Below are positions 8,096 to 15,820 of a DNA stretch of 29,884 bases, one piece after another. The notes under the pieces were generated by a model. That model worked only from the letters and a program-made list of their open reading frames with translations, was not told the origin of the DNA and did no database searches. Positions within the stretch are counted from its first letter, which is position 1. Each line of letters begins with the position of its first letter. This DNA is from a virus. The DNA lies in IMG/VR virus record IMGVR_UViG_3300000117_000153, positions 1-29,884 of that record; one strand, written 5' to 3'. Both the position numbers and the translations under genes were made by a program.

Positions 8096-10648
8096 ATGTC
8101 AATTTCAGGTATAGTATTTGAAAAGAAAAAAGATGTGCTAACAAAGCGCGTATTAGATTTTTTTGAGCGAACTAGATTTTCATATTTATCTGCATTAGAA
8201 GACCCAAAAGAATACAGTAAAAAATGGAAAAAAACTGTAAAGTCTATACGGACTCAATTTGATTCTTTAGATGCTTTTACAGGATTATTGAAAAAACATT
8301 TAGATGAAGATATTTTATTTGATGAAAGGACAGAAGATGTAACTTCTACACAAGCAAAAAAATTATATGATGCTGTTAAATCATTGAGATTTGAATCTAA
8401 AGAAATAAGTGACCCGTTTGCAGAACAGTTAGGTGATAATGTAGTAGATACATTGTTATCTAATGATAGTGTATATGCTGCATTTATACATTATGCATTA
8501 AGAGCGCACAATGTTCCATTGCCTTCTGAAGCGTGGGAAAAACATGGTCTTCTTCCTGATGAAATTACTCAGGGTGCTATGGGATTAGATTTAGAATCTA
8601 AAGATATTCCATTATATATTTCTGAACACTATGGTGAAAATAAAGATACTAAGAGAATTAAAACTAAGTTTAGTAGTATGTTGTCTCTGTTAAAGAAAGT
8701 ATTTTTAGAAGAATATACTAATGTACAATGGAATAAGTTAGTTGATATTAATATAAAAAAATCTGATGATACTAAATCAGAAGAAGAAAAAGCAGATATT
8801 AATTTTATAATTCCAAATAAGCCTATGTATAGAATATTTGAATTAAATGATATGGAACAATTAAAAGGTTTTAGTGGTGAATATGTTGTTCAAGAAAAAT
8901 ATGACGGAATGAGGGTTCAATTACATAAGATAGATGGTAAGATAAAAATATATTCTTATAATCAAAAAGATATTACTGATAAATGCCCTGAGCAAGTAGA
9001 ACAATTAAATAAAAAGCAATTTGGAGATTGTATATTAGACGGAGAATTAATGTTATTTAGAGGTGAAGAACCTTTACATAGAGCATCAGTAATTAATTAT
9101 ATGTTCAAGAAACCCGTAGATGGATTAAAACTTAGACTCCATGTATTCGACATAATGAGACATGAAGAAAGAGATTTAATGGATGAACCATTGAGAGAAA
9201 GAATTAATATTTTAATGTATCAATATTCACAACATTCCTCAGAAGATTTGGCATTCCCATCTAAAAAAGATACTAGGATAGCAGATTCTATCAAAGAAGT
9301 AGGCACTTATTCTGAAACTATAATGCAACTACCTGCGTCAGAAGGTGTAGTGATTAAAGATATAGAATCTACTTATCAGATAGGTAGTAGAAAAAATCCT
9401 AAATGGGTTAAGTGGAAAAAGTTTGTTGATTTAGATGTTGTAGTATTAGATTCTAAAAAGACTAAGAGTGATTTATATTCTTATACTATTGGTATTGGGC
9501 CTGTAACCGCAGAACAATCAAGAAAATACAAAACTACGGAATTAAAAGATAAAGCATATATTCCTGTTGGGAAAGCGTTGAATACAAAAGAATCTGTTGA
9601 GGTTGGTGAAATAGTTAGGGTAAAGGTTGATGAAGTAAAGAAAACTAAAGAAGGATTTAGTTTGTATTCTGCTAAAGTAATTGAAATACCTGAAGTTACT
9701 GAATCTGATAAATTAGCAACTTTAGAATTATTATCTGATAAAACTAAAAAATCTATTTGGGAAGATTTAGATAAGCCATTTAAGTATAGATTGAAAGGTG
9801 TCAAAAAGATGTATATTACTGATGATATACATGGTGAAGCAGAAATATTATTGAAAAATGATTTCGATGGATTTACTATTATGGGTTTTAGTGGTGACAC
9901 ATTGATGGAGAAAAAGGCGTTGTATGATATTGATGTTTGGAAAGAAGATTTGAAAGCAGCCATAAAAAGTATGCGTTCTGAGTTGAGGTTATCAATAAAG
10001 AATAAATTATTAGAAATGGATGAGCCAGTTACTTTTGAACAAATAGTAGAGTTTGTTAAAGAACATCATATGGATAAGTTTGAAAGCACTGCTTTTAATT
10101 CAGATTTGAAAAGATTAAAGAAATGGTTAATTAGACAAGAAGATATTGTGTATAATAAAACAGAAGATAATTTTGTGGCTAATAATGATACAATAGAAAA
10201 ACAACCAAAAAAAAATCCTAAAGAAGCAAACTTTGTAATTCAAAGAAGAGGAGATAATAATTTAGATTTTATTATTGAAACATCAGAAAAAAGTATGGCT
10301 TGGTTATTTGATATAGAAACAACTTCGGATGTTTATAACTTATTTGGTAAGTCTGGTAAGTTTCCTGCTAAAATAAGTTTATCGGGTATTAAAGAAGGTA
10401 AAGTGATTGATAGTGGTAAATTAATACTAGGAGTACAAAAGGATGGTTATCATGAGTATAAATTAGAAGGTGATAAGTTTGATACTAGATTACACGTTAG
10501 GGTCGTACCTTTAGATGGTAAAGATACTTGGGTTACATGGACTGGTAAAAAACAAACTATGTTAGATACTAAAGAAGATGAAGGAGTATGGGATATTACA
10601 CTTGACAGGTATAAAAAATTAGACTTACCTGAATCTGAAACCGCTTAG
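8096..10648 (+). CDS. Large ATP-dependent DNA ligase with non-standard N- and C-terminal domains
   Basis: 850 residues, well above the roughly 550-600 of archaeal ligases. The nucleotidyltransferase core is clear: motif I EKYDGMR with the adenylated Lys at about 268, ILDGELMLF (about 313-321), motif III region LHVFDIM (about 348-354), motif IV EGVVIKD (about 416-422), and motif V KWVKWK (about 436-441). An OB-fold follows to about residue 533. Residues 1-240 do not show a standard DNA-binding domain I recognise. Residues about 540-700 are unknown. Residues about 712-835 (FVIQRRGDNNLDFIIE, then YHEYKLEGDKFDTRLHV) weakly resemble the 3'-phosphoesterase domain of LigD but lack its catalytic His. 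It seals nicks; its position among head genes instead of replication genes is odd. Confidence 0.88.
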   Translation: MSISGIVFEKKKDVLTKRVLDFFERTRFSYLSALEDPKEYSKKWKKTVKSIRTQFDSLDAFTGLLKKHLDEDILFDERTEDVTSTQAKKLYDAVKSLRFESKEISDPFAEQLGDNVVDTLLSNDSVYAAFIHYALRAHNVPLPSEAWEKHGLLPDEITQGAMGLDLESKDIPLYISEHYGENKDTKRIKTKFSSMLSLLKKVFLEEYTNVQWNKLVDINIKKSDDTKSEEEKADINFIIPNKPMYRIFELNDMEQLKGFSGEYVVQEKYDGMRVQLHKIDGKIKIYSYNQKDITDKCPEQVEQLNKKQFGDCILDGELMLFRGEEPLHRASVINYMFKKPVDGLKLRLHVFDIMRHEERDLMDEPLRERINILMYQYSQHSSEDLAFPSKKDTRIADSIKEVGTYSETIMQLPASEGVVIKDIESTYQIGSRKNPKWVKWKKFVDLDVVVLDSKKTKSDLYSYTIGIGPVTAEQSRKYKTTELKDKAYIPVGKALNTKESVEVGEIVRVKVDEVKKTKEGFSLYSAKVIEIPEVTESDKLATLELLSDKTKKSIWEDLDKPFKYRLKGVKKMYITDDIHGEAEILLKNDFDGFTIMGFSGDTLMEKKALYDIDVWKEDLKAAIKSMRSELRLSIKNKLLEMDEPVTFEQIVEFVKEHHMDKFESTAFNSDLKRLKKWLIRQEDIVYNKTEDNFVANNDTIEKQPKKNPKEANFVIQRRGDNNLDFIIETSEKSMAWLFDIETTSDVYNLFGKSGKFPAKISLSGIKEGKVIDSGKLILGVQKDGYHEYKLEGDKFDTRLHVRVVPLDGKDTWVTWTGKKQTMLDTKEDEGVWDITLDRYKKLDLPESETA

Positions 10649-10680
10649 TTAATATAGTCGTTGAAAAAAACATATTGCTA

Positions 10681-11868
10681 ATGCTGTCTGCCCCAATGCG
10701 TCTTGTTAATCAAGATGCACGTGATTTTAGTATTCTAAAGTCAGATGATTTAATTATTGGTGGTTATGCTTCAATAGAAATGATAGATAAACAAAATGAT
10801 TTGATTACTATTAAGGCATTAGAAGAGGCTGTTGATGGCTTTATGGTTAATAAAAAATTTAGAAATGTAATGTCTAACCATTCTAATGTGCAAGTAGGAG
10901 AAGTAATTGATTCTTATAGAGATAAAAATGGTTTAGTGCATAAGACTCACGTAGATGACGTTGGATTTTATGTTGTTATTAAATTAAGAGATGATATTGA
11001 AAAAGCAAAAGAAATATCTAGAAATATTAGAAAAGGAACATTGCGTTCTTTTAGCATAGGAGGTCAGGCTATTTCTAAAAGAAGCCGTAAATCAAATGAT
11101 TTAGGTGAATATAATGAAATAGATGGTCTTGAATTACACGAAGTCACAATTTGCGAAAAAGGAATTAATCCTGAAGCCAAGTTTGATATATTAAAGGAAG
11201 AAAAAGGTGAAAAAAATATGACTGAAAAGTTAGAAAAAGCCCTTGAGGAGTTGAATGACTTGATGAAACAAGTTAATTCTCTCAATAAGGAAGAAGAAAC
11301 GATGGAAGCCCCAATGGAAGAAGACATGGAGTACATGGCTACTGAAGACGGGAAAGATGAGATGGAAATGACTCTTGATGATGAAGAAGCAAAAGCATTA
11401 GATGACCAAGACTTAGTACATATAGAAGCAGGTGAAGAAGTAGTAGTAAATGGTAACCCAACTGCAACTCCTGCACCTCTAAAAGTATCTAAAGAATGGG
11501 ATGCATCAGAATTTAAATCACTAGATTTATCTGCTGAAAATGTTGAAAAGGCTTATGAACAATTCAAAGCAGAGCAATTAGAAAAGATTGCTTATGAAAA
11601 CCTATCAAAACAATTTGAAACAAGATTTGTTTCAGAACAGGCTGTAAGAAAGTCTGCTAATGAGAGAGCAGAATATGATGCTCGTACCGAAGTAGCAGCA
11701 TTAAAAGAAGAGTTTGCTGTACTACGCAAATCATTATCTGCTAAAGATACTGAAATCGCAAAAGCAAAAGAAATTTCGTTTGGATTACCTGAAGGTTTCC
11801 CTGCAACATCAGAAGAGTTATCTTCTATGAGTTGGGGAGATATTCATAATCTAGCGAGGAAGTTTTAG
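10681..11868 (+). CDS. Prohead maturation protease fused to scaffold
   Basis: About 395 residues. The first 170 residues match the serine prohead protease fold: NHSNVQVGEVID with the candidate catalytic His, RSFSIGG with the Ser about 58 residues later, and LELHEVTICEKGINPEA, the beta-strand block typical of the family. The rest is acidic and helical (MTEKLEKALEEL onward) like a scaffolding delta domain, ending SSMSWGDIHNLARKF. It should drive procapsid assembly and then cleave itself and head proteins. The start is uncertain: ATG 10681, TTG 10675 or ATG 10696; none has a strong ribosome-binding site, unlike other genes here. It sits directly before the major capsid gene. Confidence 0.85.
   Translation: MLSAPMRLVNQDARDFSILKSDDLIIGGYASIEMIDKQNDLITIKALEEAVDGFMVNKKFRNVMSNHSNVQVGEVIDSYRDKNGLVHKTHVDDVGFYVVIKLRDDIEKAKEISRNIRKGTLRSFSIGGQAISKRSRKSNDLGEYNEIDGLELHEVTICEKGINPEAKFDILKEEKGEKNMTEKLEKALEELNDLMKQVNSLNKEEETMEAPMEEDMEYMATEDGKDEMEMTLDDEEAKALDDQDLVHIEAGEEVVVNGNPTATPAPLKVSKEWDASEFKSLDLSAENVEKAYEQFKAEQLEKIAYENLSKQFETRFVSEQAVRKSANERAEYDARTEVAALKEEFAVLRKSLSAKDTEIAKAKEISFGLPEGFPATSEELSSMSWGDIHNLARKF
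11218..11868 (+). CDS. Putative nested scaffold protein (internal in-frame start)
   Basis: ATG 11218 is in frame inside the protease-scaffold gene and is preceded by GGTGA seven bases upstream, a site as good as those of the main genes. Translation from here would give a 216-residue protein starting MTEKLEKALEELND, exactly where the protease domain ends and the helical scaffold begins. This matches the lambda C/Nu3 arrangement, in which free scaffold is made in excess of protease. That it is used here is inferred from the site and the domain boundary. Confidence 0.5.
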   Translation: MTEKLEKALEELNDLMKQVNSLNKEEETMEAPMEEDMEYMATEDGKDEMEMTLDDEEAKALDDQDLVHIEAGEEVVVNGNPTATPAPLKVSKEWDASEFKSLDLSAENVEKAYEQFKAEQLEKIAYENLSKQFETRFVSEQAVRKSANERAEYDARTEVAALKEEFAVLRKSLSAKDTEIAKAKEISFGLPEGFPATSEELSSMSWGDIHNLARKF

Positions 11869-11880
11869 GAGTGAGAAAAG

Positions 11881-13257
11881 ATGAGTGGATACACAAACAC
11901 AATTAAAGATTTAGAAGCCGCAACCTATGGATTAACTGGCCCTGCCGGAAATGCTCTATTAAAGAGTTCAGGTGTTGTCGGTGGATTCGGAACGCCCCAT
12001 GACGCTGCATCAAACCCGTTTAGTGCAGCAAGTGGATTGGGAGATTTATACAATGTTCTTTACGGACAAAAAGTATGGTCAATGCTAAACCAAGAGGTTA
12101 ACCCTCTTTCAATTCTAGCAAAAAGACCTTACACATCATCAGGATGGAGAGTTCTAAAGAGCCGACCTACTGGTGGTAGTGGTTCTGCATTTGGAACAGG
12201 AACAACTGCTGTTGCTGCAAACACTGCTGATTTATCTACACCTAGAGTAGACCAAATTGGTGGAGTAGAAGAAAATGCAACATTAGACGGTGCAAATGGG
12301 TTTAGACCACTTTCACCTGAATACGCTAAATTATTCGTAAGTCCAAAAACTGTTGCTCATTTGTTTGAGTTCTCAGAACTTGGTATGGAATTGGCTGCTA
12401 TTGATGATGGTGTCGGAGACATTCGTGCAATCGTTAGAGAAGATATGGGTAAGCATCATGCAGAAACACAAAGCAAAATGCTAGTTATGCCATACGAATC
12501 ATATGATGATGGTACAGCAACAAACATTGAAAGAAACTATACTTCTTTGATGAAGATTGTTTCTTCTGCGGGTGAAATTGCTGCTATGTATAATGCTAAC
12601 TTATTGACTACTGGCGCAAACAATGGAGATAACTCCGCAGTTGTTGCAGATGTAGTTAATCTGTTTGGTACAACAAGAAGTGTTACTATTAGTAGTAATG
12701 CTGCAACAGGTGTTGCTTCTTTCTTGGATGCAGAGGTTGACTTTGGAGATGGATATGCAGCAGGTGATGCTAGAGTTCTAACTCTCACTATGATTAATAG
12801 TATGATTAGAAGAATCCGTCAAAATGGTGGAAACCCAAAATGTATTCTAACAGGATACGATACTATTCAGCACATTGCTGACTTACTACAAAGCCAAGAA
12901 AGATTTATGGATAGGAAAGAGATTGTTCCTACACATAATGGTGTAAAAGGTGCAAAGGGTCAAGAAGTTGGATTTAGAGTAGCAACATACTTTGATATCC
13001 CTCTAATCCCTGCAAAGGATATGCCTTCAACTGGTAGTAACTCAACAAATGAACTGAGTGATATGCTGTTCCTAGATACAGACCATATGTGGCTATCTGT
13101 TATGAAACCAACTCAATACTTTGAGGATGGAATTACTAACGGAAACCCATTCGGTGTCGGTAAACTTGGAAACCAAGGAATGTACAGAACAATGGGTGAA
13201 ACTTGCTGTTCTTTCTTCAAGGGTCAAGGTAAGATTACTAACATTAAGAGTGCTTAG
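11881..13257 (+). CDS. Major capsid protein, HK97-type
   Basis: 458 residues. It follows the protease-scaffold gene by 12 bases, the standard place. The N-terminal 60 residues are Gly/Ala/Ser-rich, followed by YGQKVWSMLNQEVNPLSIL and RPYTSSGWRVLKSRP, then a long alpha/beta body; the C-terminal part (MWLSVMKPTQYFEDG and GMYRTMGETCCSFF) looks like the final beta strands. Codon choice is more uniform and less A-rich than in neighbours, with many preferred C-ending codons such as AAC and TTC, consistent with high expression. The start follows GGAGTGAG. The HK97 fold is inferred from context and general pattern, not from a diagnostic motif. Confidence 0.85.
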   Translation: MSGYTNTIKDLEAATYGLTGPAGNALLKSSGVVGGFGTPHDAASNPFSAASGLGDLYNVLYGQKVWSMLNQEVNPLSILAKRPYTSSGWRVLKSRPTGGSGSAFGTGTTAVAANTADLSTPRVDQIGGVEENATLDGANGFRPLSPEYAKLFVSPKTVAHLFEFSELGMELAAIDDGVGDIRAIVREDMGKHHAETQSKMLVMPYESYDDGTATNIERNYTSLMKIVSSAGEIAAMYNANLLTTGANNGDNSAVVADVVNLFGTTRSVTISSNAATGVASFLDAEVDFGDGYAAGDARVLTLTMINSMIRRIRQNGGNPKCILTGYDTIQHIADLLQSQERFMDRKEIVPTHNGVKGAKGQEVGFRVATYFDIPLIPAKDMPSTGSNSTNELSDMLFLDTDHMWLSVMKPTQYFEDGITNGNPFGVGKLGNQGMYRTMGETCCSFFKGQGKITNIKSA

Positions 13258-13266
13258 GTGATTTGA

Positions 13267-13620
13267 ATGGCTTTAGCATATACAGTTACTTTGCTTGCAG
13301 ACCATAAGGGAGTTACACTTCCAAAGGCTGTTGGTGATGAATATGTTGTAGATGCTTTGATAGATGTAACGTCAATAGTCGCAGCAGGGTCAGTAATCCC
13401 TGCTTCGGCTCTTGGCCTTTCATCACTTCATTGCGTAACTATTACAGGTTCAGACAATGCTAATGCAGTGTTACCATTAGTAGAAATTAGTGCCGCAGGT
13501 GCGTATGAGAGTGGAACATCTTTTGCTCTTATGTTTACAGCATTAGATGGTACTAACGCTACTTTGGCTAATGATGCTAACGGTGGTTCAGTTCGAGTAA
13601 GAGCATGGGGCAACCTTTAA
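13267..13620 (+). CDS. Probable capsid decoration protein
   Basis: 117 residues, start four bases after GGTGAT. It is small, neutral, Ala/Val/Thr/Ser-rich and predicted almost all beta, like head-stabilising or decoration proteins. It lies immediately after the major capsid gene, the usual position, and shares its even codon use. No motif allows a firmer call. It is followed by a promoter/hairpin region, so capsid and decoration genes probably end one expression unit. Confidence 0.6.
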   Translation: MALAYTVTLLADHKGVTLPKAVGDEYVVDALIDVTSIVAAGSVIPASALGLSSLHCVTITGSDNANAVLPLVEISAAGAYESGTSFALMFTALDGTNATLANDANGGSVRVRAWGNL

Positions 13621-13624
13621 AATA

Positions 13625-13636
13625 GAAAATATATAC
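13625..13636 (+). promoter_or_regulatory. Possible archaeal BRE/TATA promoter
   Basis: A purine run GAAAA followed by ATATATAC resembles an archaeal BRE plus TATA box. It lies in one of the few non-coding gaps, about 70-80 bases before the next start. The predicted transcription start, about 25 bases downstream, would fall inside the left arm of the hairpin at 13636-13696. AT-rich sequence makes chance matches easy. Confidence 0.3.
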
Positions 13637-13696
13637 CATTATAATAACGTAGTCTTATTCCCTTCTTTACTGAGGGGAATGAGATTACTATAATGG
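13636..13696 (+). promoter_or_regulatory. Long imperfect hairpin overlapping a ribosome-binding site
   Basis: CCATTATA (13636-13643) pairs perfectly with TATAATGG (13689-13696). After a 5-base bulge, 13649-13662 pairs with 13675-13688 over 14 positions, including two G-T wobbles. The loop is 12 bases. The 22-pair stem takes in the first two G of the GGAGG ribosome-binding site of the next gene. It could end or protect the capsid-gene transcript, or control translation downstream. Confidence 0.65.
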
Positions 13697-13707
13697 AGGA
13701 AAAGAAA

Positions 13708-14124
13708 ATGAGTAATGTAAAATTGAAAAGAGTAAAACACGATGGCCCACTTCTACTAAGAAGAGGTGGTACAGTTTACCAAATAAGCCATGATGTTAAT
13801 TGTGTAGTACCTGTTGGAATTGCAGTAGGTATGCTAGGAGATGCAGGGCTAGTAGTCGAATTGACAGGTGAAGATAGAGAGGCTATTTCTAACTTTGGGG
13901 CTAATGAATTAAGATTAATTAAGAAAGAATTTAATCTACAAGGTTCATCAGAAGAAGTAGCAGAAACTTTATTTCCTAGTAAAAAGAAAACAAAACCAAA
14001 GAAAAAGACTATTTCTAAACCAAAGGCAGAAACACCTACTAAATTTGAGGATTTAGTTAACGCTGCTAAAAAAGATTCACTAAAAACTAAAAAAGAAAAA
14101 GTTGTTTCTGATTTAGAAGAATGA
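13708..14124 (+). CDS. Small protein with Lys-rich tail, head-associated, unknown
   Basis: 138 residues from ATG 13708, eight bases after GGAGG; an in-frame ATG at 13693 lies inside the hairpin and overlaps that site, so it is less likely. Residues 1-65 look beta-rich (GPLLLRRGGTVYQISHDVNC), then a short helical stretch, then a strongly basic tail (FPSKKKTKPKKKTISKPKAE). A compact domain with a basic tail could contact DNA or the acidic capsid interior. No family recognised. Confidence 0.7.
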   Translation: MSNVKLKRVKHDGPLLLRRGGTVYQISHDVNCVVPVGIAVGMLGDAGLVVELTGEDREAISNFGANELRLIKKEFNLQGSSEEVAETLFPSKKKTKPKKKTISKPKAETPTKFEDLVNAAKKDSLKTKKEKVVSDLEE

Positions 14125-14141
14125 ACCGAAGATTGATAAGG

Positions 14142-14163
14142 CAACCCCTTGTTTCAGTGGTTG
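14142..14163 (+). other. Short hairpin between two head genes
   Basis: CAACC (14142-14146) pairs with GGTTG (14159-14163) across a 12-base loop, in the 49-base gap before the gene at 14174; GAGG just after it is that gene's likely ribosome-binding site. The stem is weak and may be chance. Confidence 0.25.
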
Positions 14164-14173
14164 AGGAATAGGC

Positions 14174-14467
14174 ATGAGTGGTTGTAGTACAAGTGGAGTA
14201 TTAGCGGCATCTACGGTTGTTTCAACATCAAGATGTAGACTAGTAAGTGTACACATGACTTCTACCACGAATTCTTTATTCACAATTAAAATTTGGGACA
14301 GTGCAAATAGCACTCTTTCAGGTAAAAAAGAAGTATTGCGACTTCATATGCACGCAGGTAATACTGCGGCGGCATTAGAGCAAGATTTACATGGGGCGAT
14401 ATTAGCACAAGGATGTTATGTCGAATTTGATGCAGGTGCAGGTAATTGTACAGTTAATTTCGCATAG
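14174..14467 (+). CDS. Small Cys-containing beta-rich head protein, unknown
   Basis: 97 residues; GAGG lies seven bases before the ATG. It has the look of a small virion surface or decoration protein: Ser/Thr/Ala-rich, alternating strands, no long helix, and a C-terminus ending GNCTVNFA. Cysteines at about residues 4, 21, 83 and 93 could form disulphides or bind metal. It lies between the basic-tailed protein and the membrane proteins. Function not shown by the sequence. Confidence 0.62.
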   Translation: MSGCSTSGVLAASTVVSTSRCRLVSVHMTSTTNSLFTIKIWDSANSTLSGKKEVLRLHMHAGNTAAALEQDLHGAILAQGCYVEFDAGAGNCTVNFA

Positions 14468-14484
14468 ATATAGGTGAGAAAAAG

Positions 14485-14904
14485 ATGCCAAGTTTAGAAG
14501 ATGATACAAGATTAGTAATGACGATTTTATTTGTTGGCGCAGTAAGTGGCGTTAATATTTATTTTTATACCCAATATGGATTTATGTTTCCATATGCAGG
14601 TTATACCCATGCACTATTGTTTGGGATATTAACCATAGGAGGTATAATGATACTGAAAGCAATATTCGATTTAACTTTATTTGATAGAATAGAAGATGTT
14701 TTATTGCAAAGAAAGATAGATGCATATTGGGCTAGAAAACAGAAAGAAGAAGAAAATCGAAAGAGAGTTAGAGATACAATGCGTCAATATGACCAAACTT
14801 ACGGAAATAACTTCATACAAAATCCCGTACCTGCATTTGGTCAAGCATATCAGCAACCTGTTGATAATACCATAAGCCCTACATTCTTGACTATGAATGA
14901 GTGA
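14485..14904 (+). CDS. Membrane protein with two transmembrane helices
   Basis: 139 residues, start seven bases after GGTGA. Two hydrophobic segments span about residues 10-31 (VMTILFVGAVSGVNIYFYTQ) and 38-62 (YAGYTHALLFGILTIGGIMI). A basic, charged cytoplasmic-type helix follows (about 68-105; RKIDAYWARKQKEEENRKRV), then a Gln/Pro/Asn-rich tail. Membrane proteins are unusual inside a head-to-tail structural block. It overlaps the next gene, also a membrane protein, which is followed by the small GTPase, so the three probably act together. Confidence 0.75.
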   Translation: MPSLEDDTRLVMTILFVGAVSGVNIYFYTQYGFMFPYAGYTHALLFGILTIGGIMILKAIFDLTLFDRIEDVLLQRKIDAYWARKQKEEENRKRVRDTMRQYDQTYGNNFIQNPVPAFGQAYQQPVDNTISPTFLTMNE

Positions 14905-15134
14905 GGTATATGGTTTCTGAATTATTAATGGGATTCGATGAATCCACATTAGCATATGATTTACAAAGAGCGCACTCTGCTGATATATGGTTTTTAAGAA
15001 CTAGATTTTTTATTTGGTCAACTGCCGCATGTATTGCTAGTTTTTTTGTAGGACATGCTTTGCCTTTTTGGGGAATTAATCTTTATAATTCTACTTGGAC
15101 TGCAATCGTTAATTGGTGGCATCATCTGTGGTGA
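14901..15134 (+). CDS. Small Trp-rich single-span membrane protein
   Basis: 77 residues from GTG 14901 (overlapping the previous stop) or 74 from ATG 14910; the GAGGT before the ATG is very close, so the start is unsettled. The N-terminal half is soluble (DESTLAYDLQRAHSADIW), the segment FFIWSTAACIASFFVGHALP is a likely membrane span, and the tail is rich in aromatics (WTAIVNWWHHLW), suggesting interfacial contact with the membrane. Its stop lies inside the ribosome-binding site of the GTPase gene, so the two are translationally coupled. Confidence 0.72.
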   Translation: MRYMVSELLMGFDESTLAYDLQRAHSADIWFLRTRFFIWSTAACIASFFVGHALPFWGINLYNSTWTAIVNWWHHLW

Positions 15135-15140
15135 TTAATT

Positions 15141-15812
15141 ATGTCAGTAATGGCGGGGTTTGTTATATTAGTAGCAGAAGGTGTAGCAAAGATGTGGAAC
15201 AGAATGCATTCTATTCCTTTTGGTGTCTATGGTGCAACAAAGGTAGGAAAAACCACATTACATCATCAATTAAGAACGAGAGGTGAAGTACCGGAAATTA
15301 AGAAAAGAACTGTTGGTCGTGAAACGGCAAGTAGGAAATATGTTAAATTAGATGGGGATGCACATACAGTTAAAACAGCAGATGTAGGAGGAGAAACAGT
15401 ATTTTGGTCTGAATGGATTGGGGATATGAAAACTAGAAAGGTTAAGTATATCATATTCATGATTGATGACAGACATATGGATAAGCATTATGATATTGAG
15501 CAGCAGTTGTGTTGGACTTTTTTAGTTGATACAATATGTTCTCCTTATTGGGATGCTATAAATAAAAAGGGTAGAAAAAAATCTCATGATTATCCAATAG
15601 CAGTAGGTATATGGGCTAACAAATATGATTTATGGAAAAGCAAATACCCACATGAAGGAGAAATTAAAGACCATCCAATATTTGAGACTTTTAAAAGTGG
15701 AATGACAAAATTAAATGAGAAAGGAATACCATGCTTCAAATATATAGTAAGTGCAAAATCAGATTCAGAAATGGTATATCGTGGCGTATTAACAATGATT
15801 AAAGATTATTAG
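15141..15812 (+). CDS. Arf/Ras-like small GTPase
   Basis: 223 residues, start five bases after GGTGAT. All five G-motifs can be read: G1 GATKVGKTT (31-39), G2 Thr in KRTVGRET (about 57), G3 DVGGE (81-85), G4 NKYD (160-163) and G5 SAK (204-206). The strand IIFMIDDRH between G3 and G4 matches the place of the IFVVDSND block of Arf proteins, and DVGGE corresponds to Arf DVGGQ with the catalytic Gln replaced by Glu. The N-terminal 20 residues (MSVMAGFVILVAEGVAKMWN) are hydrophobic or amphipathic, like the membrane-anchoring helix of Arf. It follows two membrane-protein genes. Arf-like, SRP-receptor-beta-like or another TRAFAC-class GTPase are the options. Its role in a virus is unknown. Confidence 0.8.
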   Translation: MSVMAGFVILVAEGVAKMWNRMHSIPFGVYGATKVGKTTLHHQLRTRGEVPEIKKRTVGRETASRKYVKLDGDAHTVKTADVGGETVFWSEWIGDMKTRKVKYIIFMIDDRHMDKHYDIEQQLCWTFLVDTICSPYWDAINKKGRKKSHDYPIAVGIWANKYDLWKSKYPHEGEIKDHPIFETFKSGMTKLNEKGIPCFKYIVSAKSDSEMVYRGVLTMIKDY

Positions 15813-15820
15813 GTGATTAA

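Noticed and set aside
9481-9963. A 160-residue minus-strand frame within the ligase, and similar minus-strand frames throughout
   Set aside because: All genes with ribosome-binding sites are on the + strand; these are low-complexity antisense frames favoured by AT-rich coding sequence.
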